Shown: positions 7,331-16,903, numbered from the stretch's first letter. The stretch: 40,205 bases of DNA from Lachnospiraceae bacterium (GCA_028689655.1 JAQVCT010000023.1:1-40205), one strand, 5' to 3'. Notes: generated by a model not told the origin, from the letters alone. Translations and numbers: made by a program.

Positions 7331-8644
7331 ATGATGTGGGCTTATGAAAGTGTTTTTTATCAAATATATCCGTTGGGATTTTGTGGTGCACCCTTTGCAA
7401 ATGACGGGGTACCGGTATCAAGAATTAAAAAGGTAATCGATTGGATTCCTCACATAAAAGAGGTGGGGGCAAATGCCATCTATTTTTCACCGGTCTTTGA
7501 ATCGGACAATCATGGATACAATACCAGAGATTACCAGAAGATCGACTGCAGGCTTGGCAGCAATGAGGATTTCAAGGAGGTGTGTACTGCACTTCACGAG
7601 AATCAGATCAAGGTTGTATTAGATGGTGTGTTCAATCATGTGGGAAGAGGCTTTTTCGCATTTCAGGATTTACTGACCAACCGTCAGGGATCAAAATACG
7701 CCAATTGGTTCCATATTGATTTCAATGGTAATTCCAATGACAATGATGGTCTGTGGTATGAAGGCTGGGAGGGAAATTATGATCTGGTAAAGCTGAATCT
7801 TCAAAATCCGGAAGTGGTGGACTATCTGCTGGAGTCGGTGAAGATGTGGATCGATGTATTTGATATCGATGGCATCCGTCTGGATGTGGCATACTGTCTG
7901 GATCACGAATTCATCAGAAGGCTTCGTGCACATTGTGATGGCTTGAAAGAGGACTTTTTCCTGGTGGGTGAGATGATTCACGGAGATTACAATACTTTGC
8001 TCAGGGAGGATATGCTGCATTCTGTCACCAATTATGAGTGCTATAAAGGGCTGTTTTCCAGCTTTAACAGTGTGAATATGTTTGAGATCACCCATTCTCT
8101 GCTGCGCCAGTTCGGTGAGACGGGACAGGGGCTTTATAGAGGAAAGCACCTCCTGTCCTTTGTGGACAATCATGATGTATCCAGAATCGCCACTCTATTG
8201 CAGGATGAGAAGCACTTGAAACTCATCTATGCCATGTTATTTGGTATGCCTGGCATCCCATGCGTTTACTATGGGAGCGAATGGGGCGCAAAGGCTGATA
8301 AGAAGGATGGCGATCCCGCATTGCGAGCCAGCTTTGAGGAGCCGGAGGAAAATGAACTGACGACCTTCATCGGAGCTCTTTCTTCTATTAAAAAGGAAAG
8401 TCCGGCACTGAATTATGGAACCTTCCACTCTGTGGTGCTCACCAATAAACAGTGTATCTGGGAGCGGAAGACGGATGAGGAGCGCATCCTCATCGCCATC
8501 AATGCGGACAGTGAAGCTTACCACGTGGACTTTAACGCAGAATGCGGACAGGCACTGGAACTGATCACCAATACCCTGCATGATTTTGGCGGCGGCAGTG
8601 ATCTGCCAGGTTACAGCGCAGCTTTCTGGAAGATGGAACGATAA
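7331..8644 (+). CDS. GH13 alpha-amylase family glycoside hydrolase
   Basis: This cytoplasmic protein of about 437 aa belongs to the GH13 alpha-amylase family and probably acts on maltodextrins or related alpha-glucans. The four GH13 regions are visible in order: DGVFNHVG (about residue 98), GIRLDVAY with the nucleophile Asp (about 184), GEMIHG with the acid/base Glu (about 214) and FVDNHDVSR (about 276). There is no signal peptide. ATG 7331 is chosen because AAGGAGG (7319-7325) lies 5 nt before it; the in-frame ATG 7316 lies upstream of that site. It may be transcribed with the structured leader at 7125. No other starch genes are adjacent. The exact substrate is not deducible. Confidence 0.92.
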   Translation: MMWAYESVFYQIYPLGFCGAPFANDGVPVSRIKKVIDWIPHIKEVGANAIYFSPVFESDNHGYNTRDYQKIDCRLGSNEDFKEVCTALHENQIKVVLDGVFNHVGRGFFAFQDLLTNRQGSKYANWFHIDFNGNSNDNDGLWYEGWEGNYDLVKLNLQNPEVVDYLLESVKMWIDVFDIDGIRLDVAYCLDHEFIRRLRAHCDGLKEDFFLVGEMIHGDYNTLLREDMLHSVTNYECYKGLFSSFNSVNMFEITHSLLRQFGETGQGLYRGKHLLSFVDNHDVSRIATLLQDEKHLKLIYAMLFGMPGIPCVYYGSEWGAKADKKDGDPALRASFEEPEENELTTFIGALSSIKKESPALNYGTFHSVVLTNKQCIWERKTDEERILIAINADSEAYHVDFNAECGQALELITNTLHDFGGGSDLPGYSAAFWKMER

Positions 8645-8814
8645 ATAGCAGTGTCATAATTCGAAACCAGAAAGCGCAAATAAAACAAAAGCGTAGAATG
8701 ATAAAATAATAATAGAAAATAGAAATAACGAATAGCAATAGGAACTTAAAAAGGAACTAAAAAGTAAGAATTAAAAATTAGAAACTATAAAAGGAAATAA
8801 AAAATAAAAAACAG

Positions 8815-8893
8815 GAAATAGGAAAATAGGAAAATAAGAAATAAGAAATAAGAAATAAGAAATAAGAAATAGGAAATAAGAAATAAGAAATAA
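8815..8893 (+). repeat. 7-bp tandem repeats (AAGAAAT) before the ABC-F gene
   Basis: Around ten near-perfect AAGAAAT/AGGAAAT units run up to the start region of the next gene, ending in AATAATGAGGAA. The tract is almost pure purine and T on this strand. A similar, less regular AGAAA-rich leader precedes the helicase gene at 3965-4090. Tandem units of this kind are prone to slippage and could tune spacing or translation. Confidence 0.8.
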
Positions 8894-8905
8894 TGAGGAA
8901 CAACT

Positions 8906-10747
8906 ATGAACTTGCTAACCATGAAAGACATCACCAAAGCATTTACAGATAAAGTTCTGTTCGACCATGTGGATTTCAGCATCGAGGATGGAGAGAAAGT
9001 TGGTGTGATCGGCATTAATGGAACTGGAAAATCTACGCTGTTAAAGATTATCGCAGGTCTGGAAGAACATGAGACGGGAGAAATCGTCAAGGGAAATCAT
9101 GTCCATGTGAATTATCTGCCCCAGAATCCCATATTTCCTGACGACAGTACCATTTATGATTACGTCATCAAAGCCAATGAGACGCTGGACAATCACTGGA
9201 GCATCGAGGGGGAGGCAAAGACAATCCTGAATAAGCTGGGATTTACCCGGTATGATGTGAAGATTGCCACGCTTTCCGGTGGACAGAAGAAAAAAGTAGC
9301 GTTGGCGGCGGCACTGTTATCGGACAGTGAGATTCTGATCTTAGATGAGCCTACGAACCACCTGGACAATGACATGACAGAATGGCTGGAAAATTATCTT
9401 CGCGCATATCGCGGCGCATTGATCATGGTCACCCATGACCGTTATTTTCTGGATCTGGTGTGTAATCGCATCGTGGAGATTGATAAGGGAAAACTCTACA
9501 GCTACAACAGTAACTATGAGGGATATCTGGAACTGAAAGCGGCGAGAGTGGAACAGGCCATGGCGACAAGGGACAAGCATGCCAATATCCTGCGCAAAGA
9601 AATCGCATGGATGCAGCGGGGAGCCCGCGCCAGATCTACAAAGCAGAAAGCGCATATTCAAAGATACGAAACTCTAAAAAATGAAGAAAAAGTGAAAGCA
9701 GATGGTCAGGTGGAGATCAATGCCCTCGCCTCCCGTCTGGGAAAGAAGACCATAGAGCTTCATAAGATTACCGCGGGCTACGGGGAGCATGTTCTGATTC
9801 GGGACTTTACCTATATTTTCCTGAGGACGGATCGGATTGGAATCCTGGGTCCCAACGGGTGTGGAAAGACCACATTGATCAGGACCATCATGCAGACTTT
9901 ACCTCTTATGTCCGGCAGTATCGAGATTGGTGACACCGTAAGGATTGGCTACTATGCCCAGGAAAATGGGGCACTTAACCTGGAGCAGAAAGTCATCGAA
10001 TATATTCGTGACACCGCAGAATACATTCAGACCAGTGAGGGCACAGTCACCGCGTCACAGATGCTGGAAAAGTTCTTATTTGAAGGTGCGCTCCAGTATC
10101 AGCCTATAGGAAAATTATCCGGCGGGGAGAGAAGAAGACTCTATCTGTGCAAGGTGCTCATGGAAGCGCCCAATGTGTTGATTCTGGATGAGCCTACCAA
10201 CGATCTTGACATTCAGACCCTCTGCATACTGGAGGATTATCTGGATACATTCCCAGGCATCCTGATCACGGTGTCCCATGACCGGTATTTTCTGGATCGT
10301 GTGGTGCGCAGAATGCTCACCTTCGAGGGAGATGGTCAGGTGGAGCAGTTCAACGGAAGCTATACAGAATATTTTCAGAGGAAGGAGGAGCAGGAAGCGA
10401 CAGCTTATGACAGCGTTCCTGCAAATTCATGTAAAAATCCTGCAGATAAGAATGAGAATTCCCATGAAAATACCACGAACAGTGAGAAAACCGGAAAAGT
10501 TAAAACGGAGAAATTGAAGTTCACCTATCAGGAAAAGAAGGATTATGAGATCATAGAGCAGGAGATCGAGAAATTGGAGCAGAAAATTGCCGGGATAGAT
10601 GCCACGATCCTGAAAACTACCACGGACTTTGTAAAACTCAATGAACTGACTCGGGAAAAAGAAGCAGCGGAGCAGGCTCTTGAAGAAAAAATGGAACGCT
10701 ATGTGTACCTGGAGGAACTGGCTGAGAAAATTTTTCTAATCCCTTGA
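8906..10747 (+). CDS. ABC-F family ATPase (ribosome-associated, Uup/EttA-like)
   Basis: This 613-aa soluble protein carries two ABC domains and no membrane segment, as in ABC-F translation factors that act on the ribosome. Domain 1 has Walker A GINGTGKST (about residue 36), signature LSGGQ (about 122) and Walker B LILDEPTNHLD (about 142). Domain 2 has GPNGCGKTT (about 314), LSGGERRR (about 401) and LILDEPTNDLD (about 426). A linker follows domain 1, and the C-terminal 80 residues form a Lys/Glu-rich coiled coil like the Uup tail. The Shine-Dalgarno GAGGAA lies 7 nt before ATG 8906. The stop codon overlaps the -35 box of the valS promoter. Antibiotic resistance cannot be inferred; a housekeeping role is more likely. 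Confidence 0.92.
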   Translation: MNLLTMKDITKAFTDKVLFDHVDFSIEDGEKVGVIGINGTGKSTLLKIIAGLEEHETGEIVKGNHVHVNYLPQNPIFPDDSTIYDYVIKANETLDNHWSIEGEAKTILNKLGFTRYDVKIATLSGGQKKKVALAAALLSDSEILILDEPTNHLDNDMTEWLENYLRAYRGALIMVTHDRYFLDLVCNRIVEIDKGKLYSYNSNYEGYLELKAARVEQAMATRDKHANILRKEIAWMQRGARARSTKQKAHIQRYETLKNEEKVKADGQVEINALASRLGKKTIELHKITAGYGEHVLIRDFTYIFLRTDRIGILGPNGCGKTTLIRTIMQTLPLMSGSIEIGDTVRIGYYAQENGALNLEQKVIEYIRDTAEYIQTSEGTVTASQMLEKFLFEGALQYQPIGKLSGGERRRLYLCKVLMEAPNVLILDEPTNDLDIQTLCILEDYLDTFPGILITVSHDRYFLDRVVRRMLTFEGDGQVEQFNGSYTEYFQRKEEQEATAYDSVPANSCKNPADKNENSHENTTNSEKTGKVKTEKLKFTYQEKKDYEIIEQEIEKLEQKIAGIDATILKTTTDFVKLNELTREKEAAEQALEEKMERYVYLEELAEKIFLIP

Positions 10748-10772
10748 CAAATGTATCATTGTTTACTATATT
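10744..10772 (+). promoter_or_regulatory. Sigma-A promoter of the valS T-box transcript
   Basis: TTGACA (10744-10749), 17 bp, TATATT (10767-10772). The -35 hexamer overlaps the TGA stop of the ABC-F gene. Confidence 0.88.
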
Positions 10773-10840
10773 TGAAACAAGTTTAAAATTTACAGTTGAA
10801 TGATGATTCATTTTGCTGCAAGAGATAGCGAAAAGGTAAT

Positions 10841-11152
10841 GACAAAGAGGAGTACACATGACTAGCTATTAGAGAGAATGACTCACCGGCTGAAAGGTCA
10901 TTTTAGGGATGTGTGTGGAAGGTAGCTTTGGAACCGGAAATTTGAACCGACTTGGGAATGGAATCATGCAGGATCATGCAGGATGAAGCAATCCCGTCAC
11001 AGTAGAATTTCACGAGTTGCTCCCGTTACAGAGCCAATGAGATTTGATTAGCCTACGTAAAGTGATCAGGCCAGTCATATGAATAAAGGTGGTACCGCGT
11101 AACTTACGCCCTTTACTGGGAGAATTACTTTCAGTAGAGGGCGCCTTTTTTT
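10841..11152 (+). promoter_or_regulatory. T-box leader of valS
   Basis: The leader senses uncharged tRNA-Val. The Stem I parts include AGAGGAGTA (about 10846-10854), AGAGAG (10871-10876) and the distal loop GGCTGAAAG. CAAAG/CTTTG and CACAT/ATGTG can form the helices around the specifier loop. A GTG triplet at 10915-10917 directly before GAAG is the most likely valine specifier. The T-box sequence AAAGGTGGTACCGCG is at 11085-11099 and is followed by a terminator. A 10-bp tandem duplication (ATCATGCAGG) lies at about 10964-10983 in the Stem II region. The specifier placement was inferred by hand-folding. Confidence 0.92.
11107..11152 (+). terminator. T-box-controlled terminator
   Basis: CGCCCTTTACTG pairs with CAGTAGAGGGCG and is followed by CCTTTTTTT. 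The preceding T-box sequence can form the competing antiterminator. Confidence 0.92.
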
Positions 11153-11227
11153 CTCGATTATTAGCAGTACAGAGTACACAAAAGTCAGCTTATATACGGA
11201 GGCAGCATAGCAAAAAGGAGATTTCAA

Positions 11228-13891
11228 ATGAGCAAAGAGTTAGAGAAGACTTACAATCCTCATGGGCTTGAGGAACGAATTTATCAGAAATGGATCGATA
11301 AAGGATATTTTCATGCAGAAGTAGACAGGAGCAGGAAGCCATTTACCATCGTGATGCCGCCGCCCAATATTACAGGTCAGCTTCACATGGGGCATGCACT
11401 GGACAATACCATGCAGGATATCCTTACCAGATTCAAGAGAATGCAAGGGTATAATGCGCTTTGGCAGCCTGGAACAGACCATGCAAGTATTGCAACAGAG
11501 GTAAAGATCATCCAGACTTTGAAGGAGCAGGGCATTGACAAGCATGACCTGGGACGTGAGAAATTCATGGAACGCGCATGGGAGTGGAAAAAAGAATACG
11601 GTGGAAGAATCATTAACCAATTGAAGAAGATCGGTTCCTCCTGTGACTGGGAGAGAGAACGTTTTACCATGGATGAGGGCTGCAACAAAGCTGTCACGGA
11701 AGTATTCTGCAAGATGCATGAAAAAGGATGGATCTACAAAGGTTCCAGAATCATCAACTGGTGTCCGGTATGTAACACGTCCATCTCGGATGCAGAGGTA
11801 GAGTATGAAGAGCAGAACGGTCATTTCTGGCATATCAAATATCCACTGGTGGACGAGGACGGACAGCCAAGTACCACAGAATTTCTGGAGTTCGCCACCA
11901 CACGTCCGGAGACTATGTTAGGCGATACCGCTGTTGCCATCAATCCGGATGACGAGAGATATACCTGCCTGAAAGGCAGACAGGTATGGTTACCGCTTGT
12001 AAATAAGCCGATCCCCATCGTGGAGGATTCCTATGTAGATATGGAGTTCGGTACAGGTGTTGTGAAGATTACGCCGGCCCATGATCCTAACGATTTCGAG
12101 GTGGGTAAGAGACATGATCTCCCTGTGATCAACATCATGAATGATGATGCTACCATCAATAAAAATGGCGGTAAGTTCCAGGGTATGGATCGCTATGTGG
12201 CGCGGGAAGCCATCGTAAAAGAACTGGATAAACAGGGATTACTGGTTCGCATCGAGGACTACTCCCATAATGTAGGAACCCATGACAGATGTAAGACCAC
12301 CGTAGAGCCACTGGTAAAACAGCAGTGGTTCGTGAAGATGGATGAACTGATCAAGCCTGCAGTGGATGCGGTTAAGAGCGGGGATATCAAGCTGATCCCG
12401 GAGCGCATGGATAAGACTTATTATAACTGGACTGACAATATCCGTGACTGGTGTATCTCACGCCAGTTGTGGTGGGGACACAGAATTCCGGCTTACTACT
12501 GTGACGACTGTGGGGAAGTAGTGGTGGCGAAAGAGATGCCTGCGGTCTGCCCAAAATGTGGCAGGACACATTTCACACAGGATCCGGATACCTTAGATAC
12601 CTGGTTCTCATCGGCTTTATGGCCGTTCTCCACACTGGGCTGGCCCGATAAGACAGAGGATCTGGACTATTTCTATCCCACAGATGTACTGGTAACCGGA
12701 TATGATATTATCTTTTTCTGGGTCATCCGTATGATCTTCTCGGGATATGAGCAGATGGGCAAACGTCCATTCAAGACTGTATTATTCCACGGTCTGGTAC
12801 GTGATTCAGAGGGACGTAAGATGAGCAAATCTCTGGGAAATGGTATCGATCCACTGGAAGTAATCGACCAGTATGGTGCCGACGCACTGCGCCTCACCCT
12901 GATCACAGGTAATGCACCTGGTAATGATATGCGTTTCTACTATGAGAGAGTGGAGGCGAACCGTAACTTCTGTAATAAGATCTGGAATGCATCCCGTTTC
13001 ATCATGATGAATATGGAGGGAAAAGAGGTACGCATACCTGCTGCATCCGAATTAGAGCCTGCTGATAAGTGGATCATTTCCAAGATGAATAATCTGGTAA
13101 AAGAAGTGACCGACAATATGGAGCACTACGATCTGGGTATCGCAGTACAGAAAATCTATGACTTTATCTGGGACGAATTCTGTGACTGGTACATCGAGAT
13201 GGTAAAGCCAAGATTATATAACTCCGACAATGAAGTGTCCCAAAATGCAGTACTGTATACACTGAAAACAGTACTTATCGATGCACTGAAATTATTGCAT
13301 CCATATATGCCATTCATCACAGAGGAAATCTTCTGTACTTTACAGAGCGGGGAAGAATCCATCATGATCTCTCGCTGGCCTGTGTATGAGGATGGGAAAG
13401 CATTTGCAGAAGAGGAAGCATCCATGGAGATCATGAAGGAAGCAATCCGTGGAATCCGTAATGCGAGATCAGGGATGAATGTACCGCCAAGTAAGAAAGC
13501 AAGCGTTTATGTGGTAGCAGAGGATGATAAGATTCTCAATATTTTTGAGGATGGAAAATTATTCTTTGCACCCCTTGCCTATGCCAGTGAAGTACTGACA
13601 CAGAAAGATAAGGCGGGAATCGCTGACGATGCAGTGTCCGTAGTGACTGCCCAGGCTGCCATCTATATTCCATTTGCAGAGCTGGTGGATATCAAACAGG
13701 AGATCGAACGTTTACAGAAGGAAGAGAAACGTCTCCAGGGGGAGATCGCCCGTGGAAACGGTATGCTGAACAACGAGAAATTCCTGTCCAGGGCACCGGA
13801 AGCCAAAGTGGCAGAAGAACGGGGAAAACTGGAAAATTATAACAGGATGCTGGAACAGGTGAAAGAACGCTTGCAAAGCCTGACAAAATAA
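11228..13891 (+). CDS. valS: Valyl-tRNA synthetase
   Basis: This class I aminoacyl-tRNA synthetase (887 aa) attaches valine to tRNA-Val in the cytoplasm. It shows the HIGH motif HMGH after PPPNITGQL (about residue 51) and the KMSKS motif in GRKMSKSLGN (about 530). It also has the WCISRQLWWGHRIPAYYC region and zinc-type cysteines (CPVCNT; CDDCGEVV...CPKCGR). The C-terminal 70 residues form the typical ValS coiled coil (EIERLQKEEKRLQGEI). AGGAG lies just upstream of ATG 11228. Expression is controlled by the T-box leader, whose likely specifier GTG agrees with valine. Complete and intact. Confidence 0.98.
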   Translation: MSKELEKTYNPHGLEERIYQKWIDKGYFHAEVDRSRKPFTIVMPPPNITGQLHMGHALDNTMQDILTRFKRMQGYNALWQPGTDHASIATEVKIIQTLKEQGIDKHDLGREKFMERAWEWKKEYGGRIINQLKKIGSSCDWERERFTMDEGCNKAVTEVFCKMHEKGWIYKGSRIINWCPVCNTSISDAEVEYEEQNGHFWHIKYPLVDEDGQPSTTEFLEFATTRPETMLGDTAVAINPDDERYTCLKGRQVWLPLVNKPIPIVEDSYVDMEFGTGVVKITPAHDPNDFEVGKRHDLPVINIMNDDATINKNGGKFQGMDRYVAREAIVKELDKQGLLVRIEDYSHNVGTHDRCKTTVEPLVKQQWFVKMDELIKPAVDAVKSGDIKLIPERMDKTYYNWTDNIRDWCISRQLWWGHRIPAYYCDDCGEVVVAKEMPAVCPKCGRTHFTQDPDTLDTWFSSALWPFSTLGWPDKTEDLDYFYPTDVLVTGYDIIFFWVIRMIFSGYEQMGKRPFKTVLFHGLVRDSEGRKMSKSLGNGIDPLEVIDQYGADALRLTLITGNAPGNDMRFYYERVEANRNFCNKIWNASRFIMMNMEGKEVRIPAASELEPADKWIISKMNNLVKEVTDNMEHYDLGIAVQKIYDFIWDEFCDWYIEMVKPRLYNSDNEVSQNAVLYTLKTVLIDALKLLHPYMPFITEEIFCTLQSGEESIMISRWPVYEDGKAFAEEEASMEIMKEAIRGIRNARSGMNVPPSKKASVYVVAEDDKILNIFEDGKLFFAPLAYASEVLTQKDKAGIADDAVSVVTAQAAIYIPFAELVDIKQEIERLQKEEKRLQGEIARGNGMLNNEKFLSRAPEAKVAEERGKLENYNRMLEQVKERLQSLTK

Positions 13892-13966
13892 CCAAAGAGA
13901 TATGTCCAAAGTACCAAATTTATGGTAAAATATGATCATACGAAGTATGATGACTTACGCCGCATC

Positions 13967-14013
13967 AGAAGAGGGCAGAGCAGAAGATATCGTTGCTCTG
14001 TCCTTCTTTCCTT
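13967..14013 (+). terminator. Terminator-like hairpin after valS
   Basis: AGAAGAGGGCAGAGCA (13967-13982) pairs with TGCTCTGTCCTTCT (13994-14007) with a small bulge, followed by TTTCCTT. A second hairpin, ATCATAC-GAA-GTATGAT, precedes it at about 13935-13951. Confidence 0.7.
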
Positions 14014-14079
14014 AATAGGAAATTTTATCGAAATCTCTTAAGACTGACTGGACTCATGTTTTATGCAGGAGGAAATTCT

Positions 14080-15441
14080 ATGAACAGTGAACAGGACACA
14101 GAGCGAAATGATACAGAATTGGACGTAGATGATATCCTGCAGGTACTGAATAGCTGGGAGTTTCCAGACACGCAGGAACAAAAAGTAGAAAGAATAGAAC
14201 AGGAAAAAAGAGAGAGCTATGTGTATTTCAGGAATAACGACATGGAAGCCTGGCTGTCTCTGGCACCGCCCAGCCCAGGAGAAGTGTATACGCTGGATCA
14301 GGTGCGTGACTTTCTAAAGAAAAAGGGTGTAAAAACAGGGATTATCGACTCCAGTGTAAAAGCGATGATTCGTAAACGCGTATATAACCGCGCCACAAAG
14401 GTGGCAGTGGGAATTGAATCGCTGGAAGGTAAGAATGGCTACTACCAGTTCTATTTTCAGCGGGAACATAAAAGACCGGCACCCAGTGTACGGGAAAATG
14501 GTACGGTGGATTACGGCAGTTTTCATTTGATTGAAAGTGTACAGAAAGATGATATATTGGCGTTGTATCATCCTGCCACCAAGGGAAAACCTGGCTGTGA
14601 CGTTCATGGAAAATTCATATTCATGCATCCTGGCAAAGATCTTCCTCCATTAAGGGGAAAAGGGTTCTATCGTCATGAGGGTTCCAATGCCTATTATGCG
14701 GCACAGGACGGAAAAGTGGAATACCATGATGGTGAGATCGAAATCCGCAGCACCCATGTGGTGGATGGAGATGTGACCCTCACAACGGGAAGAGTAGAAT
14801 TTTTCGGTGATATTGTGATTTACGGAAGTGTGGAAGCGGGGGTGTCCATCAAGACAGGCAGGACGCTGACCATCACCGGCACGGTAGGTCCGTGCGATAT
14901 TTTCGCAGGGGGAGATGTGGTGCTGAAGAAGGGCGTACAGGGTGCCAACAGGGCGAAGATCATCACCAGAGGCGTGCTCTATGCAGATTTTATCGAGCAT
15001 AGCTACGTGGAAGCCAAAAAGGGAGTATGTGCCAATGTCATCATGAATTCCAATGTGATCGTGGATGAAAAAGTGACCCTCACGGGATCCAATGGAGCAA
15101 TTATCGGTGGTTACACCCATGCAAATGAGGCAATTGATATAAAACGTGCGGGAAATGATGCGGAGATCCGCACCATCCTTCATGTGGGGGAGAGGCCCCA
15201 CAGTCAGTTGGAAAAGAAGAAGGAGATAAATGTGTTCAACACAGATGCGCAGAGCCTGTTCCGCCAGTTGAAAAATAGTGAGAAGGTAGAAAATCCTGCC
15301 TACATAAGGATCGATGGAGATGTCTATCGGGGCACCGTGGTGTGCGTGGATGAGAATCAGCATGTGATTCGTGAAAAGACAAGCTTTATGGAATATAGGA
15401 ATGTGCATGGACAATTGACAGAGAAAGTGATCGTGGACTAG
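14080..15441 (+). CDS. FapA family protein (DUF342)
   Basis: This 453-aa protein belongs to the FapA/DUF342 family, common in Firmicutes and of uncertain function. After an acidic N-terminal tail (about 60 residues), the FapA domain begins near ITLDQ-like VYTLDQVRDFLKKKGV. The centre has HPATKGKPGCDVHGK and PPLRGKG, typical of the family. The C-terminal half is a right-handed beta-helix built of repeating GDVT/GDIV/GSVEAG turns. AGGAGG (14067-14072) lies 7 nt before ATG 14080, which favours this start over the longer open frame from 13993. folC starts 3 nt after the stop, so the two are translationally close. The family is clear and the role is unknown. Confidence 0.88.
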   Translation: MNSEQDTERNDTELDVDDILQVLNSWEFPDTQEQKVERIEQEKRESYVYFRNNDMEAWLSLAPPSPGEVYTLDQVRDFLKKKGVKTGIIDSSVKAMIRKRVYNRATKVAVGIESLEGKNGYYQFYFQREHKRPAPSVRENGTVDYGSFHLIESVQKDDILALYHPATKGKPGCDVHGKFIFMHPGKDLPPLRGKGFYRHEGSNAYYAAQDGKVEYHDGEIEIRSTHVVDGDVTLTTGRVEFFGDIVIYGSVEAGVSIKTGRTLTITGTVGPCDIFAGGDVVLKKGVQGANRAKIITRGVLYADFIEHSYVEAKKGVCANVIMNSNVIVDEKVTLTGSNGAIIGGYTHANEAIDIKRAGNDAEIRTILHVGERPHSQLEKKKEINVFNTDAQSLFRQLKNSEKVENPAYIRIDGDVYRGTVVCVDENQHVIREKTSFMEYRNVHGQLTEKVIVD

Positions 15442-15443
15442 AA

Positions 15444-16742
15444 ATGACTGTTACATATCAGGAGGCGGAGGCATATATCTATGCAATCCCCAAATTTACC
15501 AAAAAGAATCCACCGGAGAGTACCAAAAAGTTCTATCAATATCTGGAAAATCCCGGTGCGAAAAGTAAGATCATACATATCGCAGGAACCAATGGGAAAG
15601 GCTCGGTCTGTGCCTATCTGGACCGTATATTACAGGAGGCGGGATATGGAACAGCGATGTTCACATCCCCCCATCTGGTGCATATGCTGGAACGTTTTCG
15701 AATAAACAACGAGATGATCCGGGAGGAAGAATTTCTCCGGGCATATGAGTATATTTTGAAAAAGGTGGAAGAATATCAGACAAGGGAAACGTATCATCCC
15801 ACTTTTTTTGAACTCCTGTTCTTTATTGGTATGGTGGTGTTTGACAGGGAACAGCCGGACTTTATCATACTGGAGACAGGACTTGGGGGAAGACTGGATG
15901 CCACCAATGTGATCGAAAGTCCCGTGGTGTCCGTCATTACCATGATCGGGAAGGATCACTGCGAGTATCTGGGAGATACTGTGGAGCAGATTGCCTGGGA
16001 GAAGGCAGGCATTATAAAACAGGGCTGTCCCCTGGTCTATCTGGCAGATAAGGCTTCTGTGACAAAGGTAATAGAGGATAAGGCAGCACTGGAAAACAGC
16101 CAGACATTTCCAGTGGATTTTTCTGCGTTCAATATTTTGAAAAATACAGATAAAACCATTGATTTTTCTTATGAATCTAAGTATTATGAATATATTAAGC
16201 TTACCTTGTCTACCTGTGCAATCTATCAATGCAGTAATGCAGCTTTGGCAATCAAGGCAATTGAGGTAATTGACGGTGGAAGAACTATCAGCGCTGACCA
16301 GATTCGAAAGGCTGTGAGAGCGACACGCTGGGCAGGCAGGATGGAGGAAATAAGACCAAATGTGATCGTGGATGGCGCCCATAATGAGGATGGAATCGAA
16401 GCGTTTGTAGCTTCTGTGGAGCAGGTACAGCGATGCAGTCCCACGAAGAACCATTTACTGTTTGCAGTGGTGAATGACAAGGATTACAGTCACATGGTGA
16501 GAACACTCATGGAATCCCAACTGTTTTCGGATGTGACCATTACGAGGATCGCCGGCAGCAGGGAGTTAGAACTTACTGTGCTGGATAAAATATTTGCAGG
16601 ATACGGGGCATCAGTGCACAGGTATGAGGATGTGGAAGAGGCATTGACATTCTGTATGCAATCAAAGAGAGAAAATGAGAGACTGTATATAGTCGGTTCT
16701 TTATATTTAGCAGGTCTGGTCAAAGAGATCATAGAAAGGTAG
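15444..16742 (+). CDS. folC: Bifunctional folylpolyglutamate/dihydrofolate synthase
   Basis: This 432-aa enzyme adds glutamate to dihydropteroate or folates using ATP. It has the P-loop GTNGKGSVCAYL (about residue 48), the TSPHLVHMLERFRIN region, the ETGLGGRLDATN motif binding substrate and metal, and HxxYLGDTVEQIAWEKAGI. The C-terminal domain begins with RWAGRMEEI and has the VDGAHNEDG motif. The ATG is only 3 nt after the FapA-like stop and lacks a strong Shine-Dalgarno, so translation is probably coupled. A 49-aa gene and a TPR gene follow in the same direction with short gaps, which makes a likely operon ending at the terminator at 18352. Confidence 0.95.
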   Translation: MTVTYQEAEAYIYAIPKFTKKNPPESTKKFYQYLENPGAKSKIIHIAGTNGKGSVCAYLDRILQEAGYGTAMFTSPHLVHMLERFRINNEMIREEEFLRAYEYILKKVEEYQTRETYHPTFFELLFFIGMVVFDREQPDFIILETGLGGRLDATNVIESPVVSVITMIGKDHCEYLGDTVEQIAWEKAGIIKQGCPLVYLADKASVTKVIEDKAALENSQTFPVDFSAFNILKNTDKTIDFSYESKYYEYIKLTLSTCAIYQCSNAALAIKAIEVIDGGRTISADQIRKAVRATRWAGRMEEIRPNVIVDGAHNEDGIEAFVASVEQVQRCSPTKNHLLFAVVNDKDYSHMVRTLMESQLFSDVTITRIAGSRELELTVLDKIFAGYGASVHRYEDVEEALTFCMQSKRENERLYIVGSLYLAGLVKEIIER

Positions 16743-16749
16743 TGGAAAG

Positions 16750-16899
16750 ATGATTGATTTTGAGGAAGAATTAAAGAAATTTCATCCGAGTTTGGAGATA
16801 GAAGAAGCAGAGGAAGCAATCTATAATCAGGATTTAACAGATATGGCAGATGTGTTGGTAAAGATGATCAAAGATGTAAAAGAAGAGGAACAGAGGTAG
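16750..16899 (+). CDS. 49-aa acidic hypothetical protein
   Basis: This small ORF begins MIDFEEELKKFHPSLEIEEA and ends with a Lys/Glu-rich tail (VKEEEQR). It starts 7 nt after the folC stop and ends 4 nt before the next start, so it fills the gap almost exactly. GAAAGG at 16734-16739 is a usable Shine-Dalgarno. It is predicted all-helical, strongly acidic, without cysteine or a membrane segment. I do not recognise the family. The tight packing between two intact genes argues that it is real. It could be a partner of the zinc-ribbon/TPR protein downstream. Confidence 0.7.
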   Translation: MIDFEEELKKFHPSLEIEEAEEAIYNQDLTDMADVLVKMIKDVKEEEQR

Positions 16900-16903
16900 A
16901 GAC

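Noticed and set aside
7691..8173. Long minus-strand open frames opposite the GH13, valS, fapA and folC genes
   Set aside because: They mirror strongly supported + strand genes, have no ribosome sites and encode no recognisable protein.
8785..9090. 101-codon minus-strand frame rich in Phe/Leu/Tyr near the ABC-F start
   Set aside because: It is the translation of the AAGAAAT tandem repeat on the opposite strand, low-complexity and without start signals.
8906..10747. Antibiotic-resistance ABC-F protein
   Set aside because: No resistance context, no leader peptide attenuator, and the C-terminal coiled coil is of the Uup type.
10858..10872. Four-codon ORF (MTSY) with GAGGAG upstream, inside the valS leader
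   Set aside because: The same bases are conserved T-box Stem I elements (GAGGAGTA), so a leader peptide is not needed to explain them.
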